Shown: in pieces, positions 1 to 12,503 of the stretch
How the letters are laid out: each line of letters starts with the position of its first letter
Position numbering within the stretch: the stretch's first letter is position 1
Assembly: GCA_026545765.1 (NCBI GenBank)
Contig: JAIFAC010000458.1
Span: forward strand, 32,800 to 96,799
Direction: 5' to 3'
Source of the DNA: Plantago major
Lineage: Eukaryota; Streptophyta; Magnoliopsida; Lamiales; Plantaginaceae
DNA: 64,000 nt
Notes under the pieces: generated by a model
Database searches by the model: none
What the model was told of the DNA's origin: nothing
The model's input: only the letters and a program-made list of their open reading frames with translations
Position numbers and translations under genes: made by a program

Positions 1-47
1 TATGGATTTTTTTTTAAATACTAATGTTTATTAATTGATGGTTGCAG

Positions 48-815
48 GAAACTTTACCAGGAGTATTGCAATGCAGTGAACAACCTTTCATCACAGATCA
101 TGGAGCTTCTAGCAATCAGCCTCGGGGTGAACCAGAATCATTTCAAGGAGTTTTTTGAAGATAACGAATCGATCATGAGATTGAACTATTATCCACCGTG
201 CCAACAACCGGACCAAGTACTAGGTACTGGCCCGCATTGTGATCCAACATCACTAACAATCCTCCACCAAGACAATGTCGACGGACTCCAAGTCTTCGTT
301 GATAACCAGTGGCATTTGATTAGTCCTAATCCTAACGCTTTCGTGGTGAACATTGGTGACACATTCATGGTAAGCTCACCAGAACAATTTCTACTCTAAC
401 ATAATCACTAGCCCAAACTTTACATTAGATAATGTACAACAGTACAACTCATACTACGTTTTACTAAACTTATGATACTTTACATTGTTGATGTGATATT
501 AAGTTGTGTGTACGTGGTTTGTTTGATTAGGCGCTTTCAAATGGGAGGTACAAAAGTTGTTTGCACAGGGCAGTCGTGAACAACGTTTGTCCTAGGAAAT
601 CTCTAGCTTTCTTTCTTTGTCCGAAGAAAGACAAGGTTGTGTGCCCGCCACAAGAACTACTGGTGCAGTGCTCCGATAACACACGAGTGTACCCGGATTT
701 CACCTGGTCGGATCTACTAGAGTTCACACAGAAGCATTACAGAGCCGATATGGACACTCTTAACAACTTCACAAGCTGGCTGTTAAATCGTCGTAAAACG
801 GCTCAACTCTTGTAA
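48..815 (+). CDS. GA20ox: Gibberellin 20-oxidase, exons 2 and 3 (5' partial)
   Basis: 2-oxoglutarate/Fe(II) dioxygenase that carries out successive oxidations at C-20 of GA12/GA53 to make GA9/GA20 in the cytosol. The window opens inside intron 1. Exon 2 is 48-369 (acceptor TTGCAG), intron 370-531 region is GTAAGC to ATTAG (370-530), and exon 3 is 531-815 ending in TAA. Seen directly: the Fe ligands His (codon 235-237) and Asp (241-243) in GPHCDPTS, the distal His (564-566) in CLHRAVVN, and the 2-oxoglutarate Arg (594-596) in RKSLAFF. The [10 protein letters not shown] and [11 protein letters not shown] motifs and the SNGRYKS(C)LHR stretch are diagnostic of GA20ox over GA3ox or GA2ox. The reading frame is intact across the splice. 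The N-terminal exon, with the start codon and LPWKET-type motif, lies outside the window, so the paralog cannot be decided. Confidence 0.96.
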
Positions 816-1519
816 TTTTCATAATTAGTCGCTTGTTAGATTTTGTAGTCTTAGAAGCTAGTACTACTAATCAAGCAGGAAAACAAAATGAAACATCTTT
901 TAATCCAATGTTGTCTTCTAATCTTATGATGTCGCAATTTGTTGATATTTAACTAATATGACTGTATAATTAGTGTTCATCTGAAGAGTAGCGACGGTGA
1001 CTATTAGTCACCAACCAAATTACAACCTTATTCTGAAAATGAAAAGAAACCAAAATAGTAGCTTTAACCTGATTTATACTATTTGTAGTAGATTAATTTG
1101 TGGTAAACACTAAGAGTCTATTTGGTATAGAACTAAAGTTCAAAAAATTAGATTAAAAATACTTTAATTTTTAGGTAACTCAAGGGTTTAGTTCTATTTT
1201 ACTTGATGGGTGGTTAGTACTATAACTAATACTGTAATGAAAACAGGTGATCCGTACTTAGTGAGGTAATCAAAGTGGATTAAGAATGGAAACTATTATT
1301 GTCTGTTGTGATAATTGTCTTTCTCTCCTATGAGGAGCCTATTGGACGGTACTTATTTATCTAATCTTGACCATTTTGTCTACTTTCTTCCATGGAGAAT
1401 ATTAATGGAATCTCATAGATTACCATAACAATTAACAACTAGCTTGTATTACATCTTGCAATTTAATTATGAGCGAGCTGTAGCTAGCTGATGATCGATC
1501 AATGTTGTTTTGAATTAAT
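816..1519. other. Intergenic, 3' flank of GA20ox
   Basis: AT-rich sequence with no supported gene. The stretch near 1117-1200 resembles one near 39617-39680 (both contain GGTATAG-ACTAAA-TTCAAAAAAT spaced alike), suggesting a dispersed AT-rich element. Confidence 0.5.
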
Positions 1520-1764
1520 TACTCCCTCCATTTCAGAAAAAGTGTTACATTTTACTATTCTGTCTCCACGTTTGATCACAATTTACTCTTAAACGATATT
1601 AATAAATAAATTATTAAAATTATATAATAAAAATTTAGTAATTAAATTTGTATTATATAATTTTATTAAATTATTTACTATTATCATTTATGAGTAATTT
1701 GTGGTCAAACTCAAAGACAGTTAATCGGTCAAAGTCAAAATGTAACAGTGTTATGGAGGGAGTA
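1520..1764. mobile_element. Stowaway/mariner-like MITE
   Basis: About 245 bp bounded by TA and by terminal inverted repeats starting CTCCCTCCAT on the left and ending ATGGAGGGAG on the right. TGTTACATTTT lies just inside each end in inverted orientation. The interior is AT-rich with no ORF. The TA target duplication and CTCCCTCC end are typical of Tc1/mariner-derived MITEs. Confidence 0.85.
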
Positions 1765-4700
1765 ATTAATTAATGTTCAACCAAACACATAATATAATAA
1801 CTAATTACTGTATTAATTATGTTGTAGAATTCGAGGCTTAGCTTCTTGGTTATTTGAGTTCTCGTTTCAGCTACCACATCTTTTGTCATCGGGTGAAACA
1901 GTAACTCGTCATTAGATAATCAAACCATATAAACAATACAAATATATAAAAGTTCGAAATTTTAAATGCAATCCGTAATTTGTAGAAAATGAAAATAAGA
2001 CAAACCAAATTTGCGCCTCCTCTATTTGTTTCAACTAAGGGACACTTAATTAAACTCTATGATGAAATCGGCACCATTTTTCTATGGTGTTTTCTTCATA
2101 AATCTAACAACAATCTATTATAATTAAAGATTTGTATCCGTGTAGACTGTGGTTATTTGCTTAAGTGGTAGGAGTTTGAGTTCACTCAACTAAAGTCTCA
2201 AGTTCGAGCCTTGTAGACAATTAAAATTTGACATGCAATTAATGTTCTACCGTATTAATTGCCCACAGCAAATAGAAGGGCACATTGTTAACTATACATC
2301 TGAAGTCTAAACCCTACCTCATTCCGCAAATCCCCTCGAAATGAAAAAACAACACTTTCATATTTGTTCCTCATTTTCATAGATTGCCACATTTGTCCAG
2401 AGAAAAATTGAAAAAATTGCCAGATTACACCATACTCGTAAAGTTGCACATTTTCCATTGTGTTATGCACCCACACATAAACTGTCAGTTTGATGGTCTC
2501 TCTTCCCTTAAATGGTCATATGGGTACTTCATTTTACGACCATGAAAATTTGTCTATGTGCTTTTTATTGCAAAGAGATTCGATTCGAACTGCACAAAAT
2601 AAGATCGACTACACGTAAACTAAAAGTGCAAATTATCAATTAGAGTGAGTAGTACGTACTAGTTGTCGTTGAGCGAAGAAGGTAAACGACAGGGCAAGAA
2701 ATCAAATTGGCCAACTTCTCTCACCGATTAATTATTTACTTGGATGAGTCCAAACGTAAATATGTCATTCAGAAAAAATACAAACCAATCTCTCCCTGTC
2801 TCACACCGAATTCAAGAACCTGTCTTCTAGTGGACCGATGTAAACACTAGAACCAGGCAGCCTAGGGACTCTAATTTTTTCCAAAATTTTCCTTGCAATC
2901 ACTACTCCAGTACATTTTTGTATGATTTCGCGTAATTACGTTCATTTAGGTTCGAATCTGCAAGGAAATAAAATTTATCCCAAATTAAATTTCACTCGGT
3001 TGAAGGGACTTTTAAATAAGTATTGCTGAAAGGATATAAATGACTACGGATTTGAACATATATATAGATGAGATGGTAGTATTTCATATAAATCATCTTA
3101 ATGTTATTCTAATATGATGACATTCAAGTAACTTGGGAATAGGTGATTGGTATATCATATAAAATGATATAAGGATATGAAATGATATAAGGAAGTGGCT
3201 CAATATATCAATCAAATATAATGTGGATGACCAACTTGTTAAACAAAGGGGGGCGTGTCAATGGTTATGCGACTATAAATCTCATGAGTTTTTAATGCGT
3301 CCAGAGCACCTATTAATTATAGCTACACACATCTCATTAATGAATTGTAGGTAGAGTATTAAAATAACTAACATGAAAATAATCCTGATTTTTCATGAAT
3401 TATGTATCTTTGTCAGATCTGAAGACGTAGAGAACTCGAGCACATGTCCTCAAAATGGTTGTATCCTCGAGCCAGAGGGGATCCTGAACTAGAGACTGGA
3501 AATGTGTTTGAATTAAATATGTTTTCATACAGTAAGATATTGTACCTATAACGATCTTAATCGAAATTTGTATGTTGTTTAAGACTAGCTCATAACTTAT
3601 TTGGTACTCAACATGTTTAAATATTTATTCTCAAAAAGAAAATATTTAAATTCACATACAACTATATATAATTCCAAACAAACTTATCAACTTTTACAAA
3701 TCTGGCAATAAACTAAAACTTGAAACACCAATTGAAATATCGTGCTACTAACAACCAATTGATTCTATTCTACCACTTGACCACCGTGTATGATCCTCAA
3801 TCAGATCAAATATCAGAAATTCAGAATCCAATTATCGAATATGCAACTGCTACACACGGTGAGTCATGAAGATTCAAGAATCAAAATCCAGTCATATGAT
3901 CATATCCAATTGAAACAACTGCTACTATTTTGACTTAATCTGGTCTTCGAGACTCGTGGCTTCAATTCTCAACCGTGAAATAAATCATTAAAATAGCTCA
4001 CCATTGGCCCAATATTGTAAGTCTCGTGTTAAATCGAGAGCACAATTTATTATATGGAGAATAATCACATCTATTTTAGTAAAGATTTAAAAAATTAAGA
4101 AGCAATATTTTCAGATATAAATACTATTGCTCTCAATATAATAAATGTTGATCTCAATTTAACATCCCATATTGTAATCATGAAACATGGATGATATATA
4201 TACTCTCCGTCTCAAAAAAGTTGTCACTTTAATTTTCTACACGTAAAATGGTGAGGTGTTATTGTGACGCTACGGTAATAGTGAATAATTTAAAATTACT
4301 GAACCGATAAATAAGTGAAAGTGGAGTACCCCAATGTACGTTTAAATTGACAAAAGTGAACAGGGAGTGTATGTTGTTATCTGTAATATACTTAATTGAC
4401 CTCATTACTGATATCATCCAAGTTGGCAAAATCCAGTATATTATTAAGCTAATAATCAAAGTACGAACGATTGCTACGCCTCTTCGTGAAATGAATCTAA
4501 AGCAACATTACTTTTTAAAACTTAGTGTGTAGATCGTTACGTGACAACACATCGAACACTCTTAACGGTAGATTATTTTAATTAATTACGGGAAAAGAAT
4601 AATATTATTTCTTTCCCATTTTTGTCTTTTCTATTAACTTTATATACATTATCTTAGATCACGACGATTTCCGAAGAATGTGACCACACTTGCACTTCTG

Positions 4701-5203
4701 GTGCCATACCATGTTCCGATGCGTTACCACATTCCATTAATAATCATTCGTTACCTTTTTTAAATGTTTTCCTAACAATTTGAACTTTCTATTTTTATCA
4801 ACCAAAGAATATACTTCAAGGTTCGAAATCTTATCATGAACTCATTCGGGTCACTAATTTTTTGTTCGGAAAATTAACTAGTCGTATTAACGAGCTGATC
4901 TGAACTCGAGCCCAACTTGAGAAATGAAATACTTGACCTGACTTGTTAAACCGCACGAGGAGGGGTGGTTGTCCCCATATATTTCCGTCACTTATTTACC
5001 TTTTAGACTTTTAACTGTTCTTTTGGTGCATTTCATTCCCATGTCTGCGCCAAAGCTAGTTCGGAAATTTCCATCTACAAAAATCGAACCTTAAATCTTA
5101 TGTGACGAAAGTCGAGTCCCTTCTTTAGAAGACGTATAAAAAAACCCTCGACTGTGATATGCAGATTTCTGTTTTTACAAATTTACAGGGAATCTTATTA
5201 TGC
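1765..5203. other. Intergenic, AT-rich, no gene seen
   Basis: No ORF with family resemblance. It holds one candidate SINE (listed separately) and, at about 4201, a single CTCCGTCTC-type MITE end without a convincing partner. Confidence 0.5.
2150..2280 (+). mobile_element. Candidate tRNA-derived SINE
   Basis: A Pol III A-box-like TTGCTTAAGTGGT (2157-2169) is followed at a tRNA-like distance by a B-box-like GTTCGAGCC (2202-2210), as in plant tRNA-related SINEs. No intact tRNA fold, poly-A/T tail or target duplication was established. Confidence 0.38.
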
Positions 5204-5425
5204 TCGTGTAGAAGTTACAAGCTAAGGGCATACCCGAATATGTAGAGAATCAGCTCGATACGATACAATACATGGTGATGCATCGACTCCATAGCAGACT
5301 TACACTTCTACTGGAACCCCTTTACCATCTCCCGCTGCACTTGCATTTTCACCATCTAGCTTGATTGTCTTGCAGACTGCAACGTCGAAAAGGAAATTTC
5401 ATCAGGAAACAAGAACCCGTGACAA
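5204..5425. repeat. Dispersed repeat copy (partner at 34480-34745, inverted)
   Basis: Begins near ACAAGCTAAG and ends near GAAACAAGAACC. The reverse complement of 34480-34745 matches along its length, including CTAGCTTGATTGTCTTGCAG and CATCAGGAAACAAGAACC. The element type is unknown. Confidence 0.6.
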
Positions 5426-6068
5426 TTTTGTTGGTTGTAGAGAGTGGGTGTATGAAGATGGTGAACAAAAAAGAATGTAATATAGAATCTGTTGAGCAGA
5501 GTCACTTGGCCCCAAGACTTTGATCGCTTCGCCCAAGCCTTACGGCTTACTTAGAATCGGTCCCAATATAATAAGAGAGAAGAAAGAAGGATTGGATTTA
5601 TGTGTGTTGAAAATCCGAACCCAAGACCCGTGACCCGAGGCCGGGCCCGGCGGGTGCGTATGGTCAAGTGATGGAGTCATCTAGCTCCTCCCCTTTCCAA
5701 AATCATGGGTGCCCCTTGGGGCCCAAACTATTACGGTCTTGGATTTATAACTAGTTCATTATTTCTCAATTTTAGCCATGTGGGACTTCTCCCATTTCCA
5801 ACTCTTGACATTCCACATTTAATGCACCAACCAACACACTTTGAGCTTCAATTACTCTTTCACATTTCAATGAATTTTAGTAATTCTTTCTCAAGTGCAA
5901 TCTACTACTATAGTAGATTATTCACGTTCAAAGGAAACGTCATTCCCAACGTGTGGGGCCCCTTTGGTTTAGGTGCAAAAGCATGAACTAGCCTCATTGT
6001 AGACTAAAATTCTAACAAATTGTGATAAATCTGAACAGTTTTTACTCCTTTGTTTTATGCTGAGAACC
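5426..6068. other. Intergenic, probable transposon debris
   Basis: Contains a short GC-rich patch (about 5620-5665, CCGAGGCCGGGCCCGG) unlike its AT-rich surroundings, and a 93-codon open frame at 5705-5986 that I do not recognise. Such patches are common in retrotransposon LTRs, but no ends were found. Confidence 0.35.
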
Positions 6069-9000
6069 TCAGGTACAGTGGGGACTTACTAGCATTTCAT
6101 GGTCTCCCATTATCTCTTCAATCAATTCCGATAAAGGTTTGTTAGCACTATTTGGAACAAGTGCTGCGAATGCCGGAGGTTCCAAACCTGTATATTGCAC
6201 CAAAAGAAAGTCAAATGTCATCTGCAGTAAAAGAAACCATCAAGCAGATCCGAAATGCTCAAATGTTCGCTGTTATGTAGAGAAAACAGAGTAATCTTGA
6301 TCTTTATATGCTCAAATGTTGTCTGTTTTCCTGAAGTTTGATCACATTTGATCTATTATAATGCTCAACAGAAACATAGGAATACAATCACGTTTTAGGG
6401 CGATTATGGAAATTTTGACTGCTCAATCGATTATGGAAATTTCGACTGCTCAATTATTGTCTATTTTTCACTGTGTTTAAACTTTAAACAAAATTCTTCC
6501 CATTGAAGTCTGCACATATACTTCAGATCATCTGACTGGAAGTGTGGAATGACTAAAGAGTCTTTACCTGTTTCTGGAAAGGCATCAATGAACATCATCA
6601 TCTCCTCGCCTGTAAGACCGGATAGGACGCAAATCCGTGGTAATGATTTTGCAATCTGCAAAGGTCAGAACAGCTCTTATTATCGCATTTAGGTAAGTCA
6701 TGAGAAGGATATCAACATCATCACAAACAAAATTTCACTTGAAGATCCATCAGAAAAATCGAACTTGCTTCAAAATTCAAAATGGTTATCGATACACAAG
6801 TTGTTTCTTCAGTTTCCCATCAATTTATTTGCATTAAGATGAGATTTGAATTCTTATGCGTGAGAAACATGTAGCAAAGTTTGACAGTCATAAAATACAA
6901 GTATAGACAGTATAGTGTTAGACAGTATAGTGTTACTGCAACTTACAGTGTGAATGGTAGGTCCTATTTACCTTAACTTGCTTCCACATTCAGCTCTTGT
7001 TGAACACATAACATATAGTACGAGTCAGTAATAATTACCTTAGGCACATCCAAATTTGATTGTTTGGTGTTCACTGCTTCCCACAGTGATTGGTCAATCA
7101 TGTTTTCAGTACAGTAAACAATCTGCATCAGACATTTAAGCAATTAAAAACATAAATAAGAAAATAAAACTGAAATCGGAACAATATTTGAAGGTTCTCG
7201 CACATCTGGAAGAATGAAAATGCAAAAAAATGTACGCTCTTGAAATATCCCATCTGCATGCGATTGATCACTCAGAAATGTTGTCTAATAACCATATACC
7301 AAACTATAAATCATTCTAGTCTACATTAAATCTCCAATACATCAATATTATTAGCAGGTCAGAGAGAACATAAAAGGTGTACCTTGAGAAATTCACCGTC
7401 CAACTCCTGCAAGAGCTGTTGTATCTGGGAAAATAAACTTCTATGTTACAAGTGGTTTCCGACAAGTTTACATGGAATTATTGTTTCTAACACTGTTGCA
7501 TGTTACCTTCTCCGCATCTTCCACTGAAAAACCCATCAGTAATAAAACCTGCAATGGCGAACGAGAAGCTCCTCAATGGTATTCCATAATCAAATAGCCT
7601 TTTTTTTCCTTTTAGATACGAGAGAAGGCACAAATATTCCCCAAATTCCTCACATAGGTGCAGTGGAAGGCCTAGATTAATTACTTACACATGCTGCAGT
7701 TTCCATGAAAAGTTAAATACAGGTGTAGTACCGCCAAGGAGAATTCTAATTTATCAACATTTGTAATGAGGAACAATCTCATATTGAAATAACAAATTAC
7801 AATGACCAACACTATATATAGAGAAAGCTCTAGGAGAGCTGCTAAAACTGTACAGTTCAGTTCAATTTCAGAGGATAGGAGGTTTCTGATTTTAGCAAAG
7901 ATTAGGCATTTTTAACCGAGGAGTTTTACCTCAATCAGTCAATATGGACTGGTCTAGACATAATTTCCTTGAAAACCATAATGTAAATAGAGAGCCATAG
8001 AATTGTAGGAAACTCTACATTGTAAGATTATAGTAGAATACTCTACAACATGGTTTCTTTCATAACAGAAAGAAAGTAGCAACCACGAACAATTTTTGGT
8101 ACAAGTGTTCACCCATCTATTCAACATAACCGTGCTAGAAAAGGAGAGGTGAAAAGTAAATATCATGGAACTGACCGGAACTTACAGGTGGACCATATCT
8201 TGGATCATCGGCATTTAAAGGGACAAACTTAGAATCCTCAACCAGCTCAGTTGGAAGATCTGCATTATGAGATGTAGAATACATAATTAAACAGACGTAT
8301 CTGAAGGAAAGAACTTGTATCAATGCAGTTTATCGAAGGAAAGAACATTCATCAATGCATCCTCTTGCAGAGAATAAACTTAGCTTAGCATTTGCTTTCA
8401 TATAACTACATGAAAAATAACAACATTTCAAGATTTTTTTGCAGAAGCAATGAAATATTTCCCAATTTTCTATAAAAAAGAATTCATTTTTCTATAGCTA
8501 TATTCATTCCAAAACAAAAACTAAAGTAAACACAGATATTATGATAATGTCACCCCAATAGTCAATAACCTAAGTCCCCCTGAAAAGCCCTTGCACTAAT
8601 CCGCTCGAATTCGAATTCTCATCGACTGGAGAAATACCAGTAAAATTCTACTTGGTTCTAGCTCCCAACTCACAACTTGATATTGTGGACATAATGTATG
8701 CCATTCACCACAAATTATATGAAGTAAAGATTTCTACTTTCTGAAATTTCTCAACAATTACAAGCACATTCCCAATTATGTAACGCAATTAAGTAACAAC
8801 CCATAAAATATACAGTACATAGAGAAACTTATAGTGGAAAAAACCAAGAATAGAAACAGCAGAAAGCAGAGAATAAGAAAATCAAACCTTGAGAAGAAGC
8901 TCTTGAAATTTGCTTAAGCTTATAATGCAAAAGGTTAGTACTTTTGTGTGGTGCAGAAAAAAAGGGAGCTTTTGAATCCAAATGAGATGGAGAATTGGTA

Positions 9001-9071
9001 ATATGAAGAAGATTGCAAGGATATTGGATGGGAAACTTTTGTGGAGAAACCAGTGAAGCATAAGAAGCCAT
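6069..9071 (-). CDS. Plastid-targeted DUF3783-type protein, 7 exons
   Basis: Seven exons on the minus strand: 8888-9071, 8186-8259, 7507-7548, 7383-7424, 7039-7122, 6568-6655 and 6069-6187. All have GT-AG borders and phases that join to an uninterrupted 210-residue protein ending in TGA. Residues 1-60 (MASYASLVSPQKF...) are Ser/His/Lys-rich and nearly free of acidic residues, as in a chloroplast transit peptide. The mature part starts with ELVEDSKFVPLNADDPRYGP and continues with LLLMGFSVEDAEKIQQLL, LPRICVLSGLTGEEMM and FPETGLEPPAFAALVPNSA. I recognise this as the small plant/cyanobacterial-type DUF3783 family. No enzymatic function is known to me and no catalytic residues are evident. Four exons of 42, 42, 84 and 88 nt are far too short to be seen as ORFs. 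Plastid location is an inference from the N-terminus. Confidence 0.85.
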
Positions 9072-9550
9072 AACCAGAGTTTTGCTCTCGTTCTTTTGCA
9101 GATAACGTTACTGACAAAACCAAATATAAGGAGAATGTAACTGACATTTTAATGCACTGGATAAGACGTGGTCAATTAGCTTGTTAATAGATTGTTTTTC
9201 AAATAATTTATGTTAATTGAACCAAACGTCTAGCTGGAAGCTTATAAAATAGCTGATACGATAAGCTTATGCAAGTAATTTATTAAACAATAAGCTTGTT
9301 GATTTGTTTTTATATACCATATATAATAAACCGACTAATTAATTTACTAAACCTCTTTGTAAAAATCAATTATTTTATCACATAAATCTAGCTCAACTAG
9401 TTTTGTTAAACATAGTTGATTGGTTGGGTGTGGAAGTTAGCTTACAGACCAAAATCGAAATCAAAACTGAAATCGACAAGCTTCCTTATATGTTTTTTGT
9501 TTGGTCTTTGTCTTGATTGGATTGCTAATGTTAATTGTTAACCTGCATTT
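9072..9550. other. Promoter/intergenic of the DUF3783 gene
   Basis: AT-rich. A diverged short inverted motif around AAGCTTAT / ATAAGCTT (9239-9295) is seen. No gene is supported. Confidence 0.4.
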
Positions 9551-9704
9551 CTCCGTCCCACTACAACGACATATATTCCATTCAGATGCTTCCACTACAA
9601 AATGTCACATTCAACCCATGTGCATGTATTCCTGCTATTATTTACACTGCATATTAATCTTCGTGCACAAAATCAAATGTGTCATTTGTAGTGGAACGGG
9701 GGAG
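9551..9704. mobile_element. Short mariner-like MITE
   Basis: Left end CTCCGTCCCACTACAA is inverted at the right end as TTGTAGTGGAACGGGGGAG; about 154 bp, AT-rich interior, non-coding. The right flank is TA; the left flank is less clear. Confidence 0.65.
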
Positions 9705-12475
9705 TAGATGATAATAGGCTAACTTCCACAATGGACCGAGAGAATAATATACTGACATTGTTTCGGATTCAACTTCCTACATGACCGTGCACAAGTTTTA
9801 AGAGAAATATAAAGTATGATAAATGGTAATAAAGTAATAAGGAGATTGAATAAAATGTTAGAGATTATATAAAGTAGATGAAGATTTTTCATTCAAGGAC
9901 GATAAATAAATCAAACGCGGAAAGTCAATTAAAACGAAATAGAGTAAGTTACTACACGTTTTCTACCTTCAATAAGGTATCGCTCATCTCGCATAAGCTA
10001 ATTAATTTGCTAAACTTTATCCCTCAAATTTAACTGGTCTAAGCTCAACGAAAGGGACAAAATTCGGAAGAAAAAGAAGGGAAAACAAAAGGGACAAAAA
10101 CAGAAGACGATGATTGCTCGACAGATCATATAGTATGGCTGTACTGTAATGGATAAGAGACTCTCAATCCTCAATTCAGCTGCATAACTCATCTCTAACC
10201 TACTTGTAAGTATCATTCCACAATGTCTCTTTCTATTCATTCGGTTCGGTTATAAGTCCTTTCTGTGAAACTTTATCCCTCCTTTTTTACTGCTAAAACC
10301 TAAAGATTTGTTTTTTTTTCAGAAACTGGTGTTGATTGTTTCTGACTATCTGTTAAACCTAGTTCTCTCATATCGTAATTGATTGAGCTTCTGATTGTGT
10401 ATTGGGAATGTGCTTCGAATTATCTGCAGATTATTTATCTTTAGGCTGCCAGATTTTAGGTCAAGAAAACATATTTTCGATTTATCCAAGTGAATTTTGA
10501 TCCAGTTCTGATTAGGGTAGTAGTTCTCTGTTCAGGGAGAATTGGTTCAAAATCGAATGATTTGTTTAAATAAATTTGGTCAGAGTGCTTATAAAGAACC
10601 ACTTTATGTTGATTTCTCAGGTTATTTTGATTGGGGATCTGCAGAATAATGTCACCACTGGATATGTGATCTCTGTTCAAGTAAGAGAACCGAAAACAGT
10701 AGTTATTTTGCCTTATATAGCTAATAATAAAGAACGGTTATCGAATGTGTTACTGTGTTATATTTTGAAGTTATATTTGAGCTGGGTCGTTCTGCATATA
10801 TGCTACACTTACCATGCACATTCAATTTACTATACATGAAAACGTTGATTAGAACATGGACGCAGTCATATTATTTCACATCCTAGTAGCTTTCCGCTAG
10901 TTCTTTCATGTCATCAAATTTCTTCATGAAGTTTATCCGTCCCTCTTAGCTACTCAATCTTATGCATATATGTATATGCTTTCTTTGTGTCAGCCTAGAG
11001 CCTAAATATCAGTATATTGATTGTGCTCTGTTTCGTTTGTTGAGTATGGAGAGAGTTAAATAAGGAAAGTATTTAAGGAAGGAGATAGAGTTGGAGTAGG
11101 AAAGGAAACTTGGTCCATTAAGAGGTCTTCTAATAGGAATGGGATTGAGATTTCTAAATCCTAGTATGTTTACTAGTTTGTTCGTCTCTACTCCTATATA
11201 TATGACGGTCCATAGTAACTTATTGGATCGCAACACACCAACAATTAGCAGAGAGCTATAAAGCTTGAGAGCAGTTAGCTAATTATTAGCTCCTAGACAT
11301 TCATATAGTATAGACAATTGGTCAGTTATTGTGGGTCAAAGTTATATCCTACAATTTCTCTCATAATTTAGTGGAATCCTAGCTTGGTAGTGCCCCGACG
11401 CAGTCAAAAGTTATTGATGAACTGGATAACCAATTTGTATGTCTTTCTCATTCCTGGTTTTCTCATTTCATCAGTTATCCCCTTATCATTGCAGTTTATA
11501 TCCTTACATAATTAATGATACTTTTCGAGACTATGTTTTCCTGCTGGTTTGCTTGACAGACCTCATCAAAACAGTGGGAATAAAGCTGATACTAATGTTC
11601 ATTGATTACAAAGACCACGTGTCTGTAGTTTATGCATCTTATGATATCATGTGATTAGAACATTTCACTCGCATTGAATACTTAGCTCTAGAACTCAAAC
11701 CTAGCCTACTCCGGCCCTTATTCTGGCCTTAATCATTGCACATCTTTAAAACAAATAAAGGATTGACTTAGCTTATGCAAGTCATCTAATTGGAATATTT
11801 CATGTTATTGTTATGTAACAATGTCCATGTTTCTAAATGAATATAACCTGATTTTTCTTGCTCATAGTTTGTCTCGAGTCTTGACTTTGTTTTGTGATTG
11901 TAATTATGTTACTGGTTAAATTCCTAAAAGTTATGCAATTAAGAGAGTAAATAAGCGCTAATTATCTATATTTAAATCACCTATTATTGGCTATGTGCTA
12001 TAGCGAGCCTAGAGCTCAGTTGATTTAGTGCATTAGAGGATTATTTGCAGTACACTAACGTGCCAAGTAATTAGGATAGAAGTCATATTGTTGTTATCAT
12101 TGTCTTTGTCTGTATCAAGCATCGTGTTAAATGTGAGTAATTAAATTGGGAGTTTGTATCATATTATAAATAGGAGCAGATATTATGTCTGAAATAAAAG
12201 CATGTATACTATAATTGATGAAATGAGCTCATACTTTTGGATTGGAAAAAAGAGCTATTGAGCTCTTCTTTTGAGACAAAGGAGTTGTAGCTATCTTCAC
12301 ATCCATAGACATTCTGCATATAGCTCTGAAGCCTCAGTACAAATTTCAAGTGCCCGTAATGGATATCTATTGACTTCTATGATTGGTATCTTTGGTCTTT
12401 ATATCGACTTGATTTTTCTTTTTTCACTCTTTCCAAGTAATTTGTATACATTGTTTTCCCCGCTGAATTGTTCAG
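9705..12475 (+). other. Putative 5' UTR and leader intron of BORCS8-like gene
   Basis: No coding gene recognised. CTTGTAAGTATC at about 10203 is a good donor site, and the acceptor CTGAATTGTTCAG ends at 12475, immediately before the coding exon. A non-coding first exon near 10.1-10.2 kb with a leader intron of about 2.2 kb is therefore plausible. This is inference from splice-site quality only. An LTR-like insertion lies inside (listed separately). Confidence 0.35.
11038..11353 (+). mobile_element. Solo LTR-like sequence, Copia type
   Basis: A 316-bp unit starting TGTTGAGTATGGAGAG and ending TATATCCTACA, with a TATA-like CCTATATATATGACGG at about 11191. Length, TGTTG...TACA ends and internal promoter fit a plant Copia LTR. 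I could not identify a clean 5-bp target duplication. It lies in what looks like the leader intron of the BORCS8-like gene. Confidence 0.5.
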
Positions 12476-12503
12476 GGATGAGGTGTCAATTACCTGTAGA
12501 AAG

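Noticed and set aside
5705..5986. 93-codon ORF starting MGAPWGPNYYGLG
   Set aside because: No recognisable family, biased toward hydrophobic residues, and located in transposon-like debris.
10456..10839. Overlapping ORFs on both strands (10456-10680 -, 10576-10839 +)
   Set aside because: No family; located in the presumed leader intron of the BORCS8-like gene.
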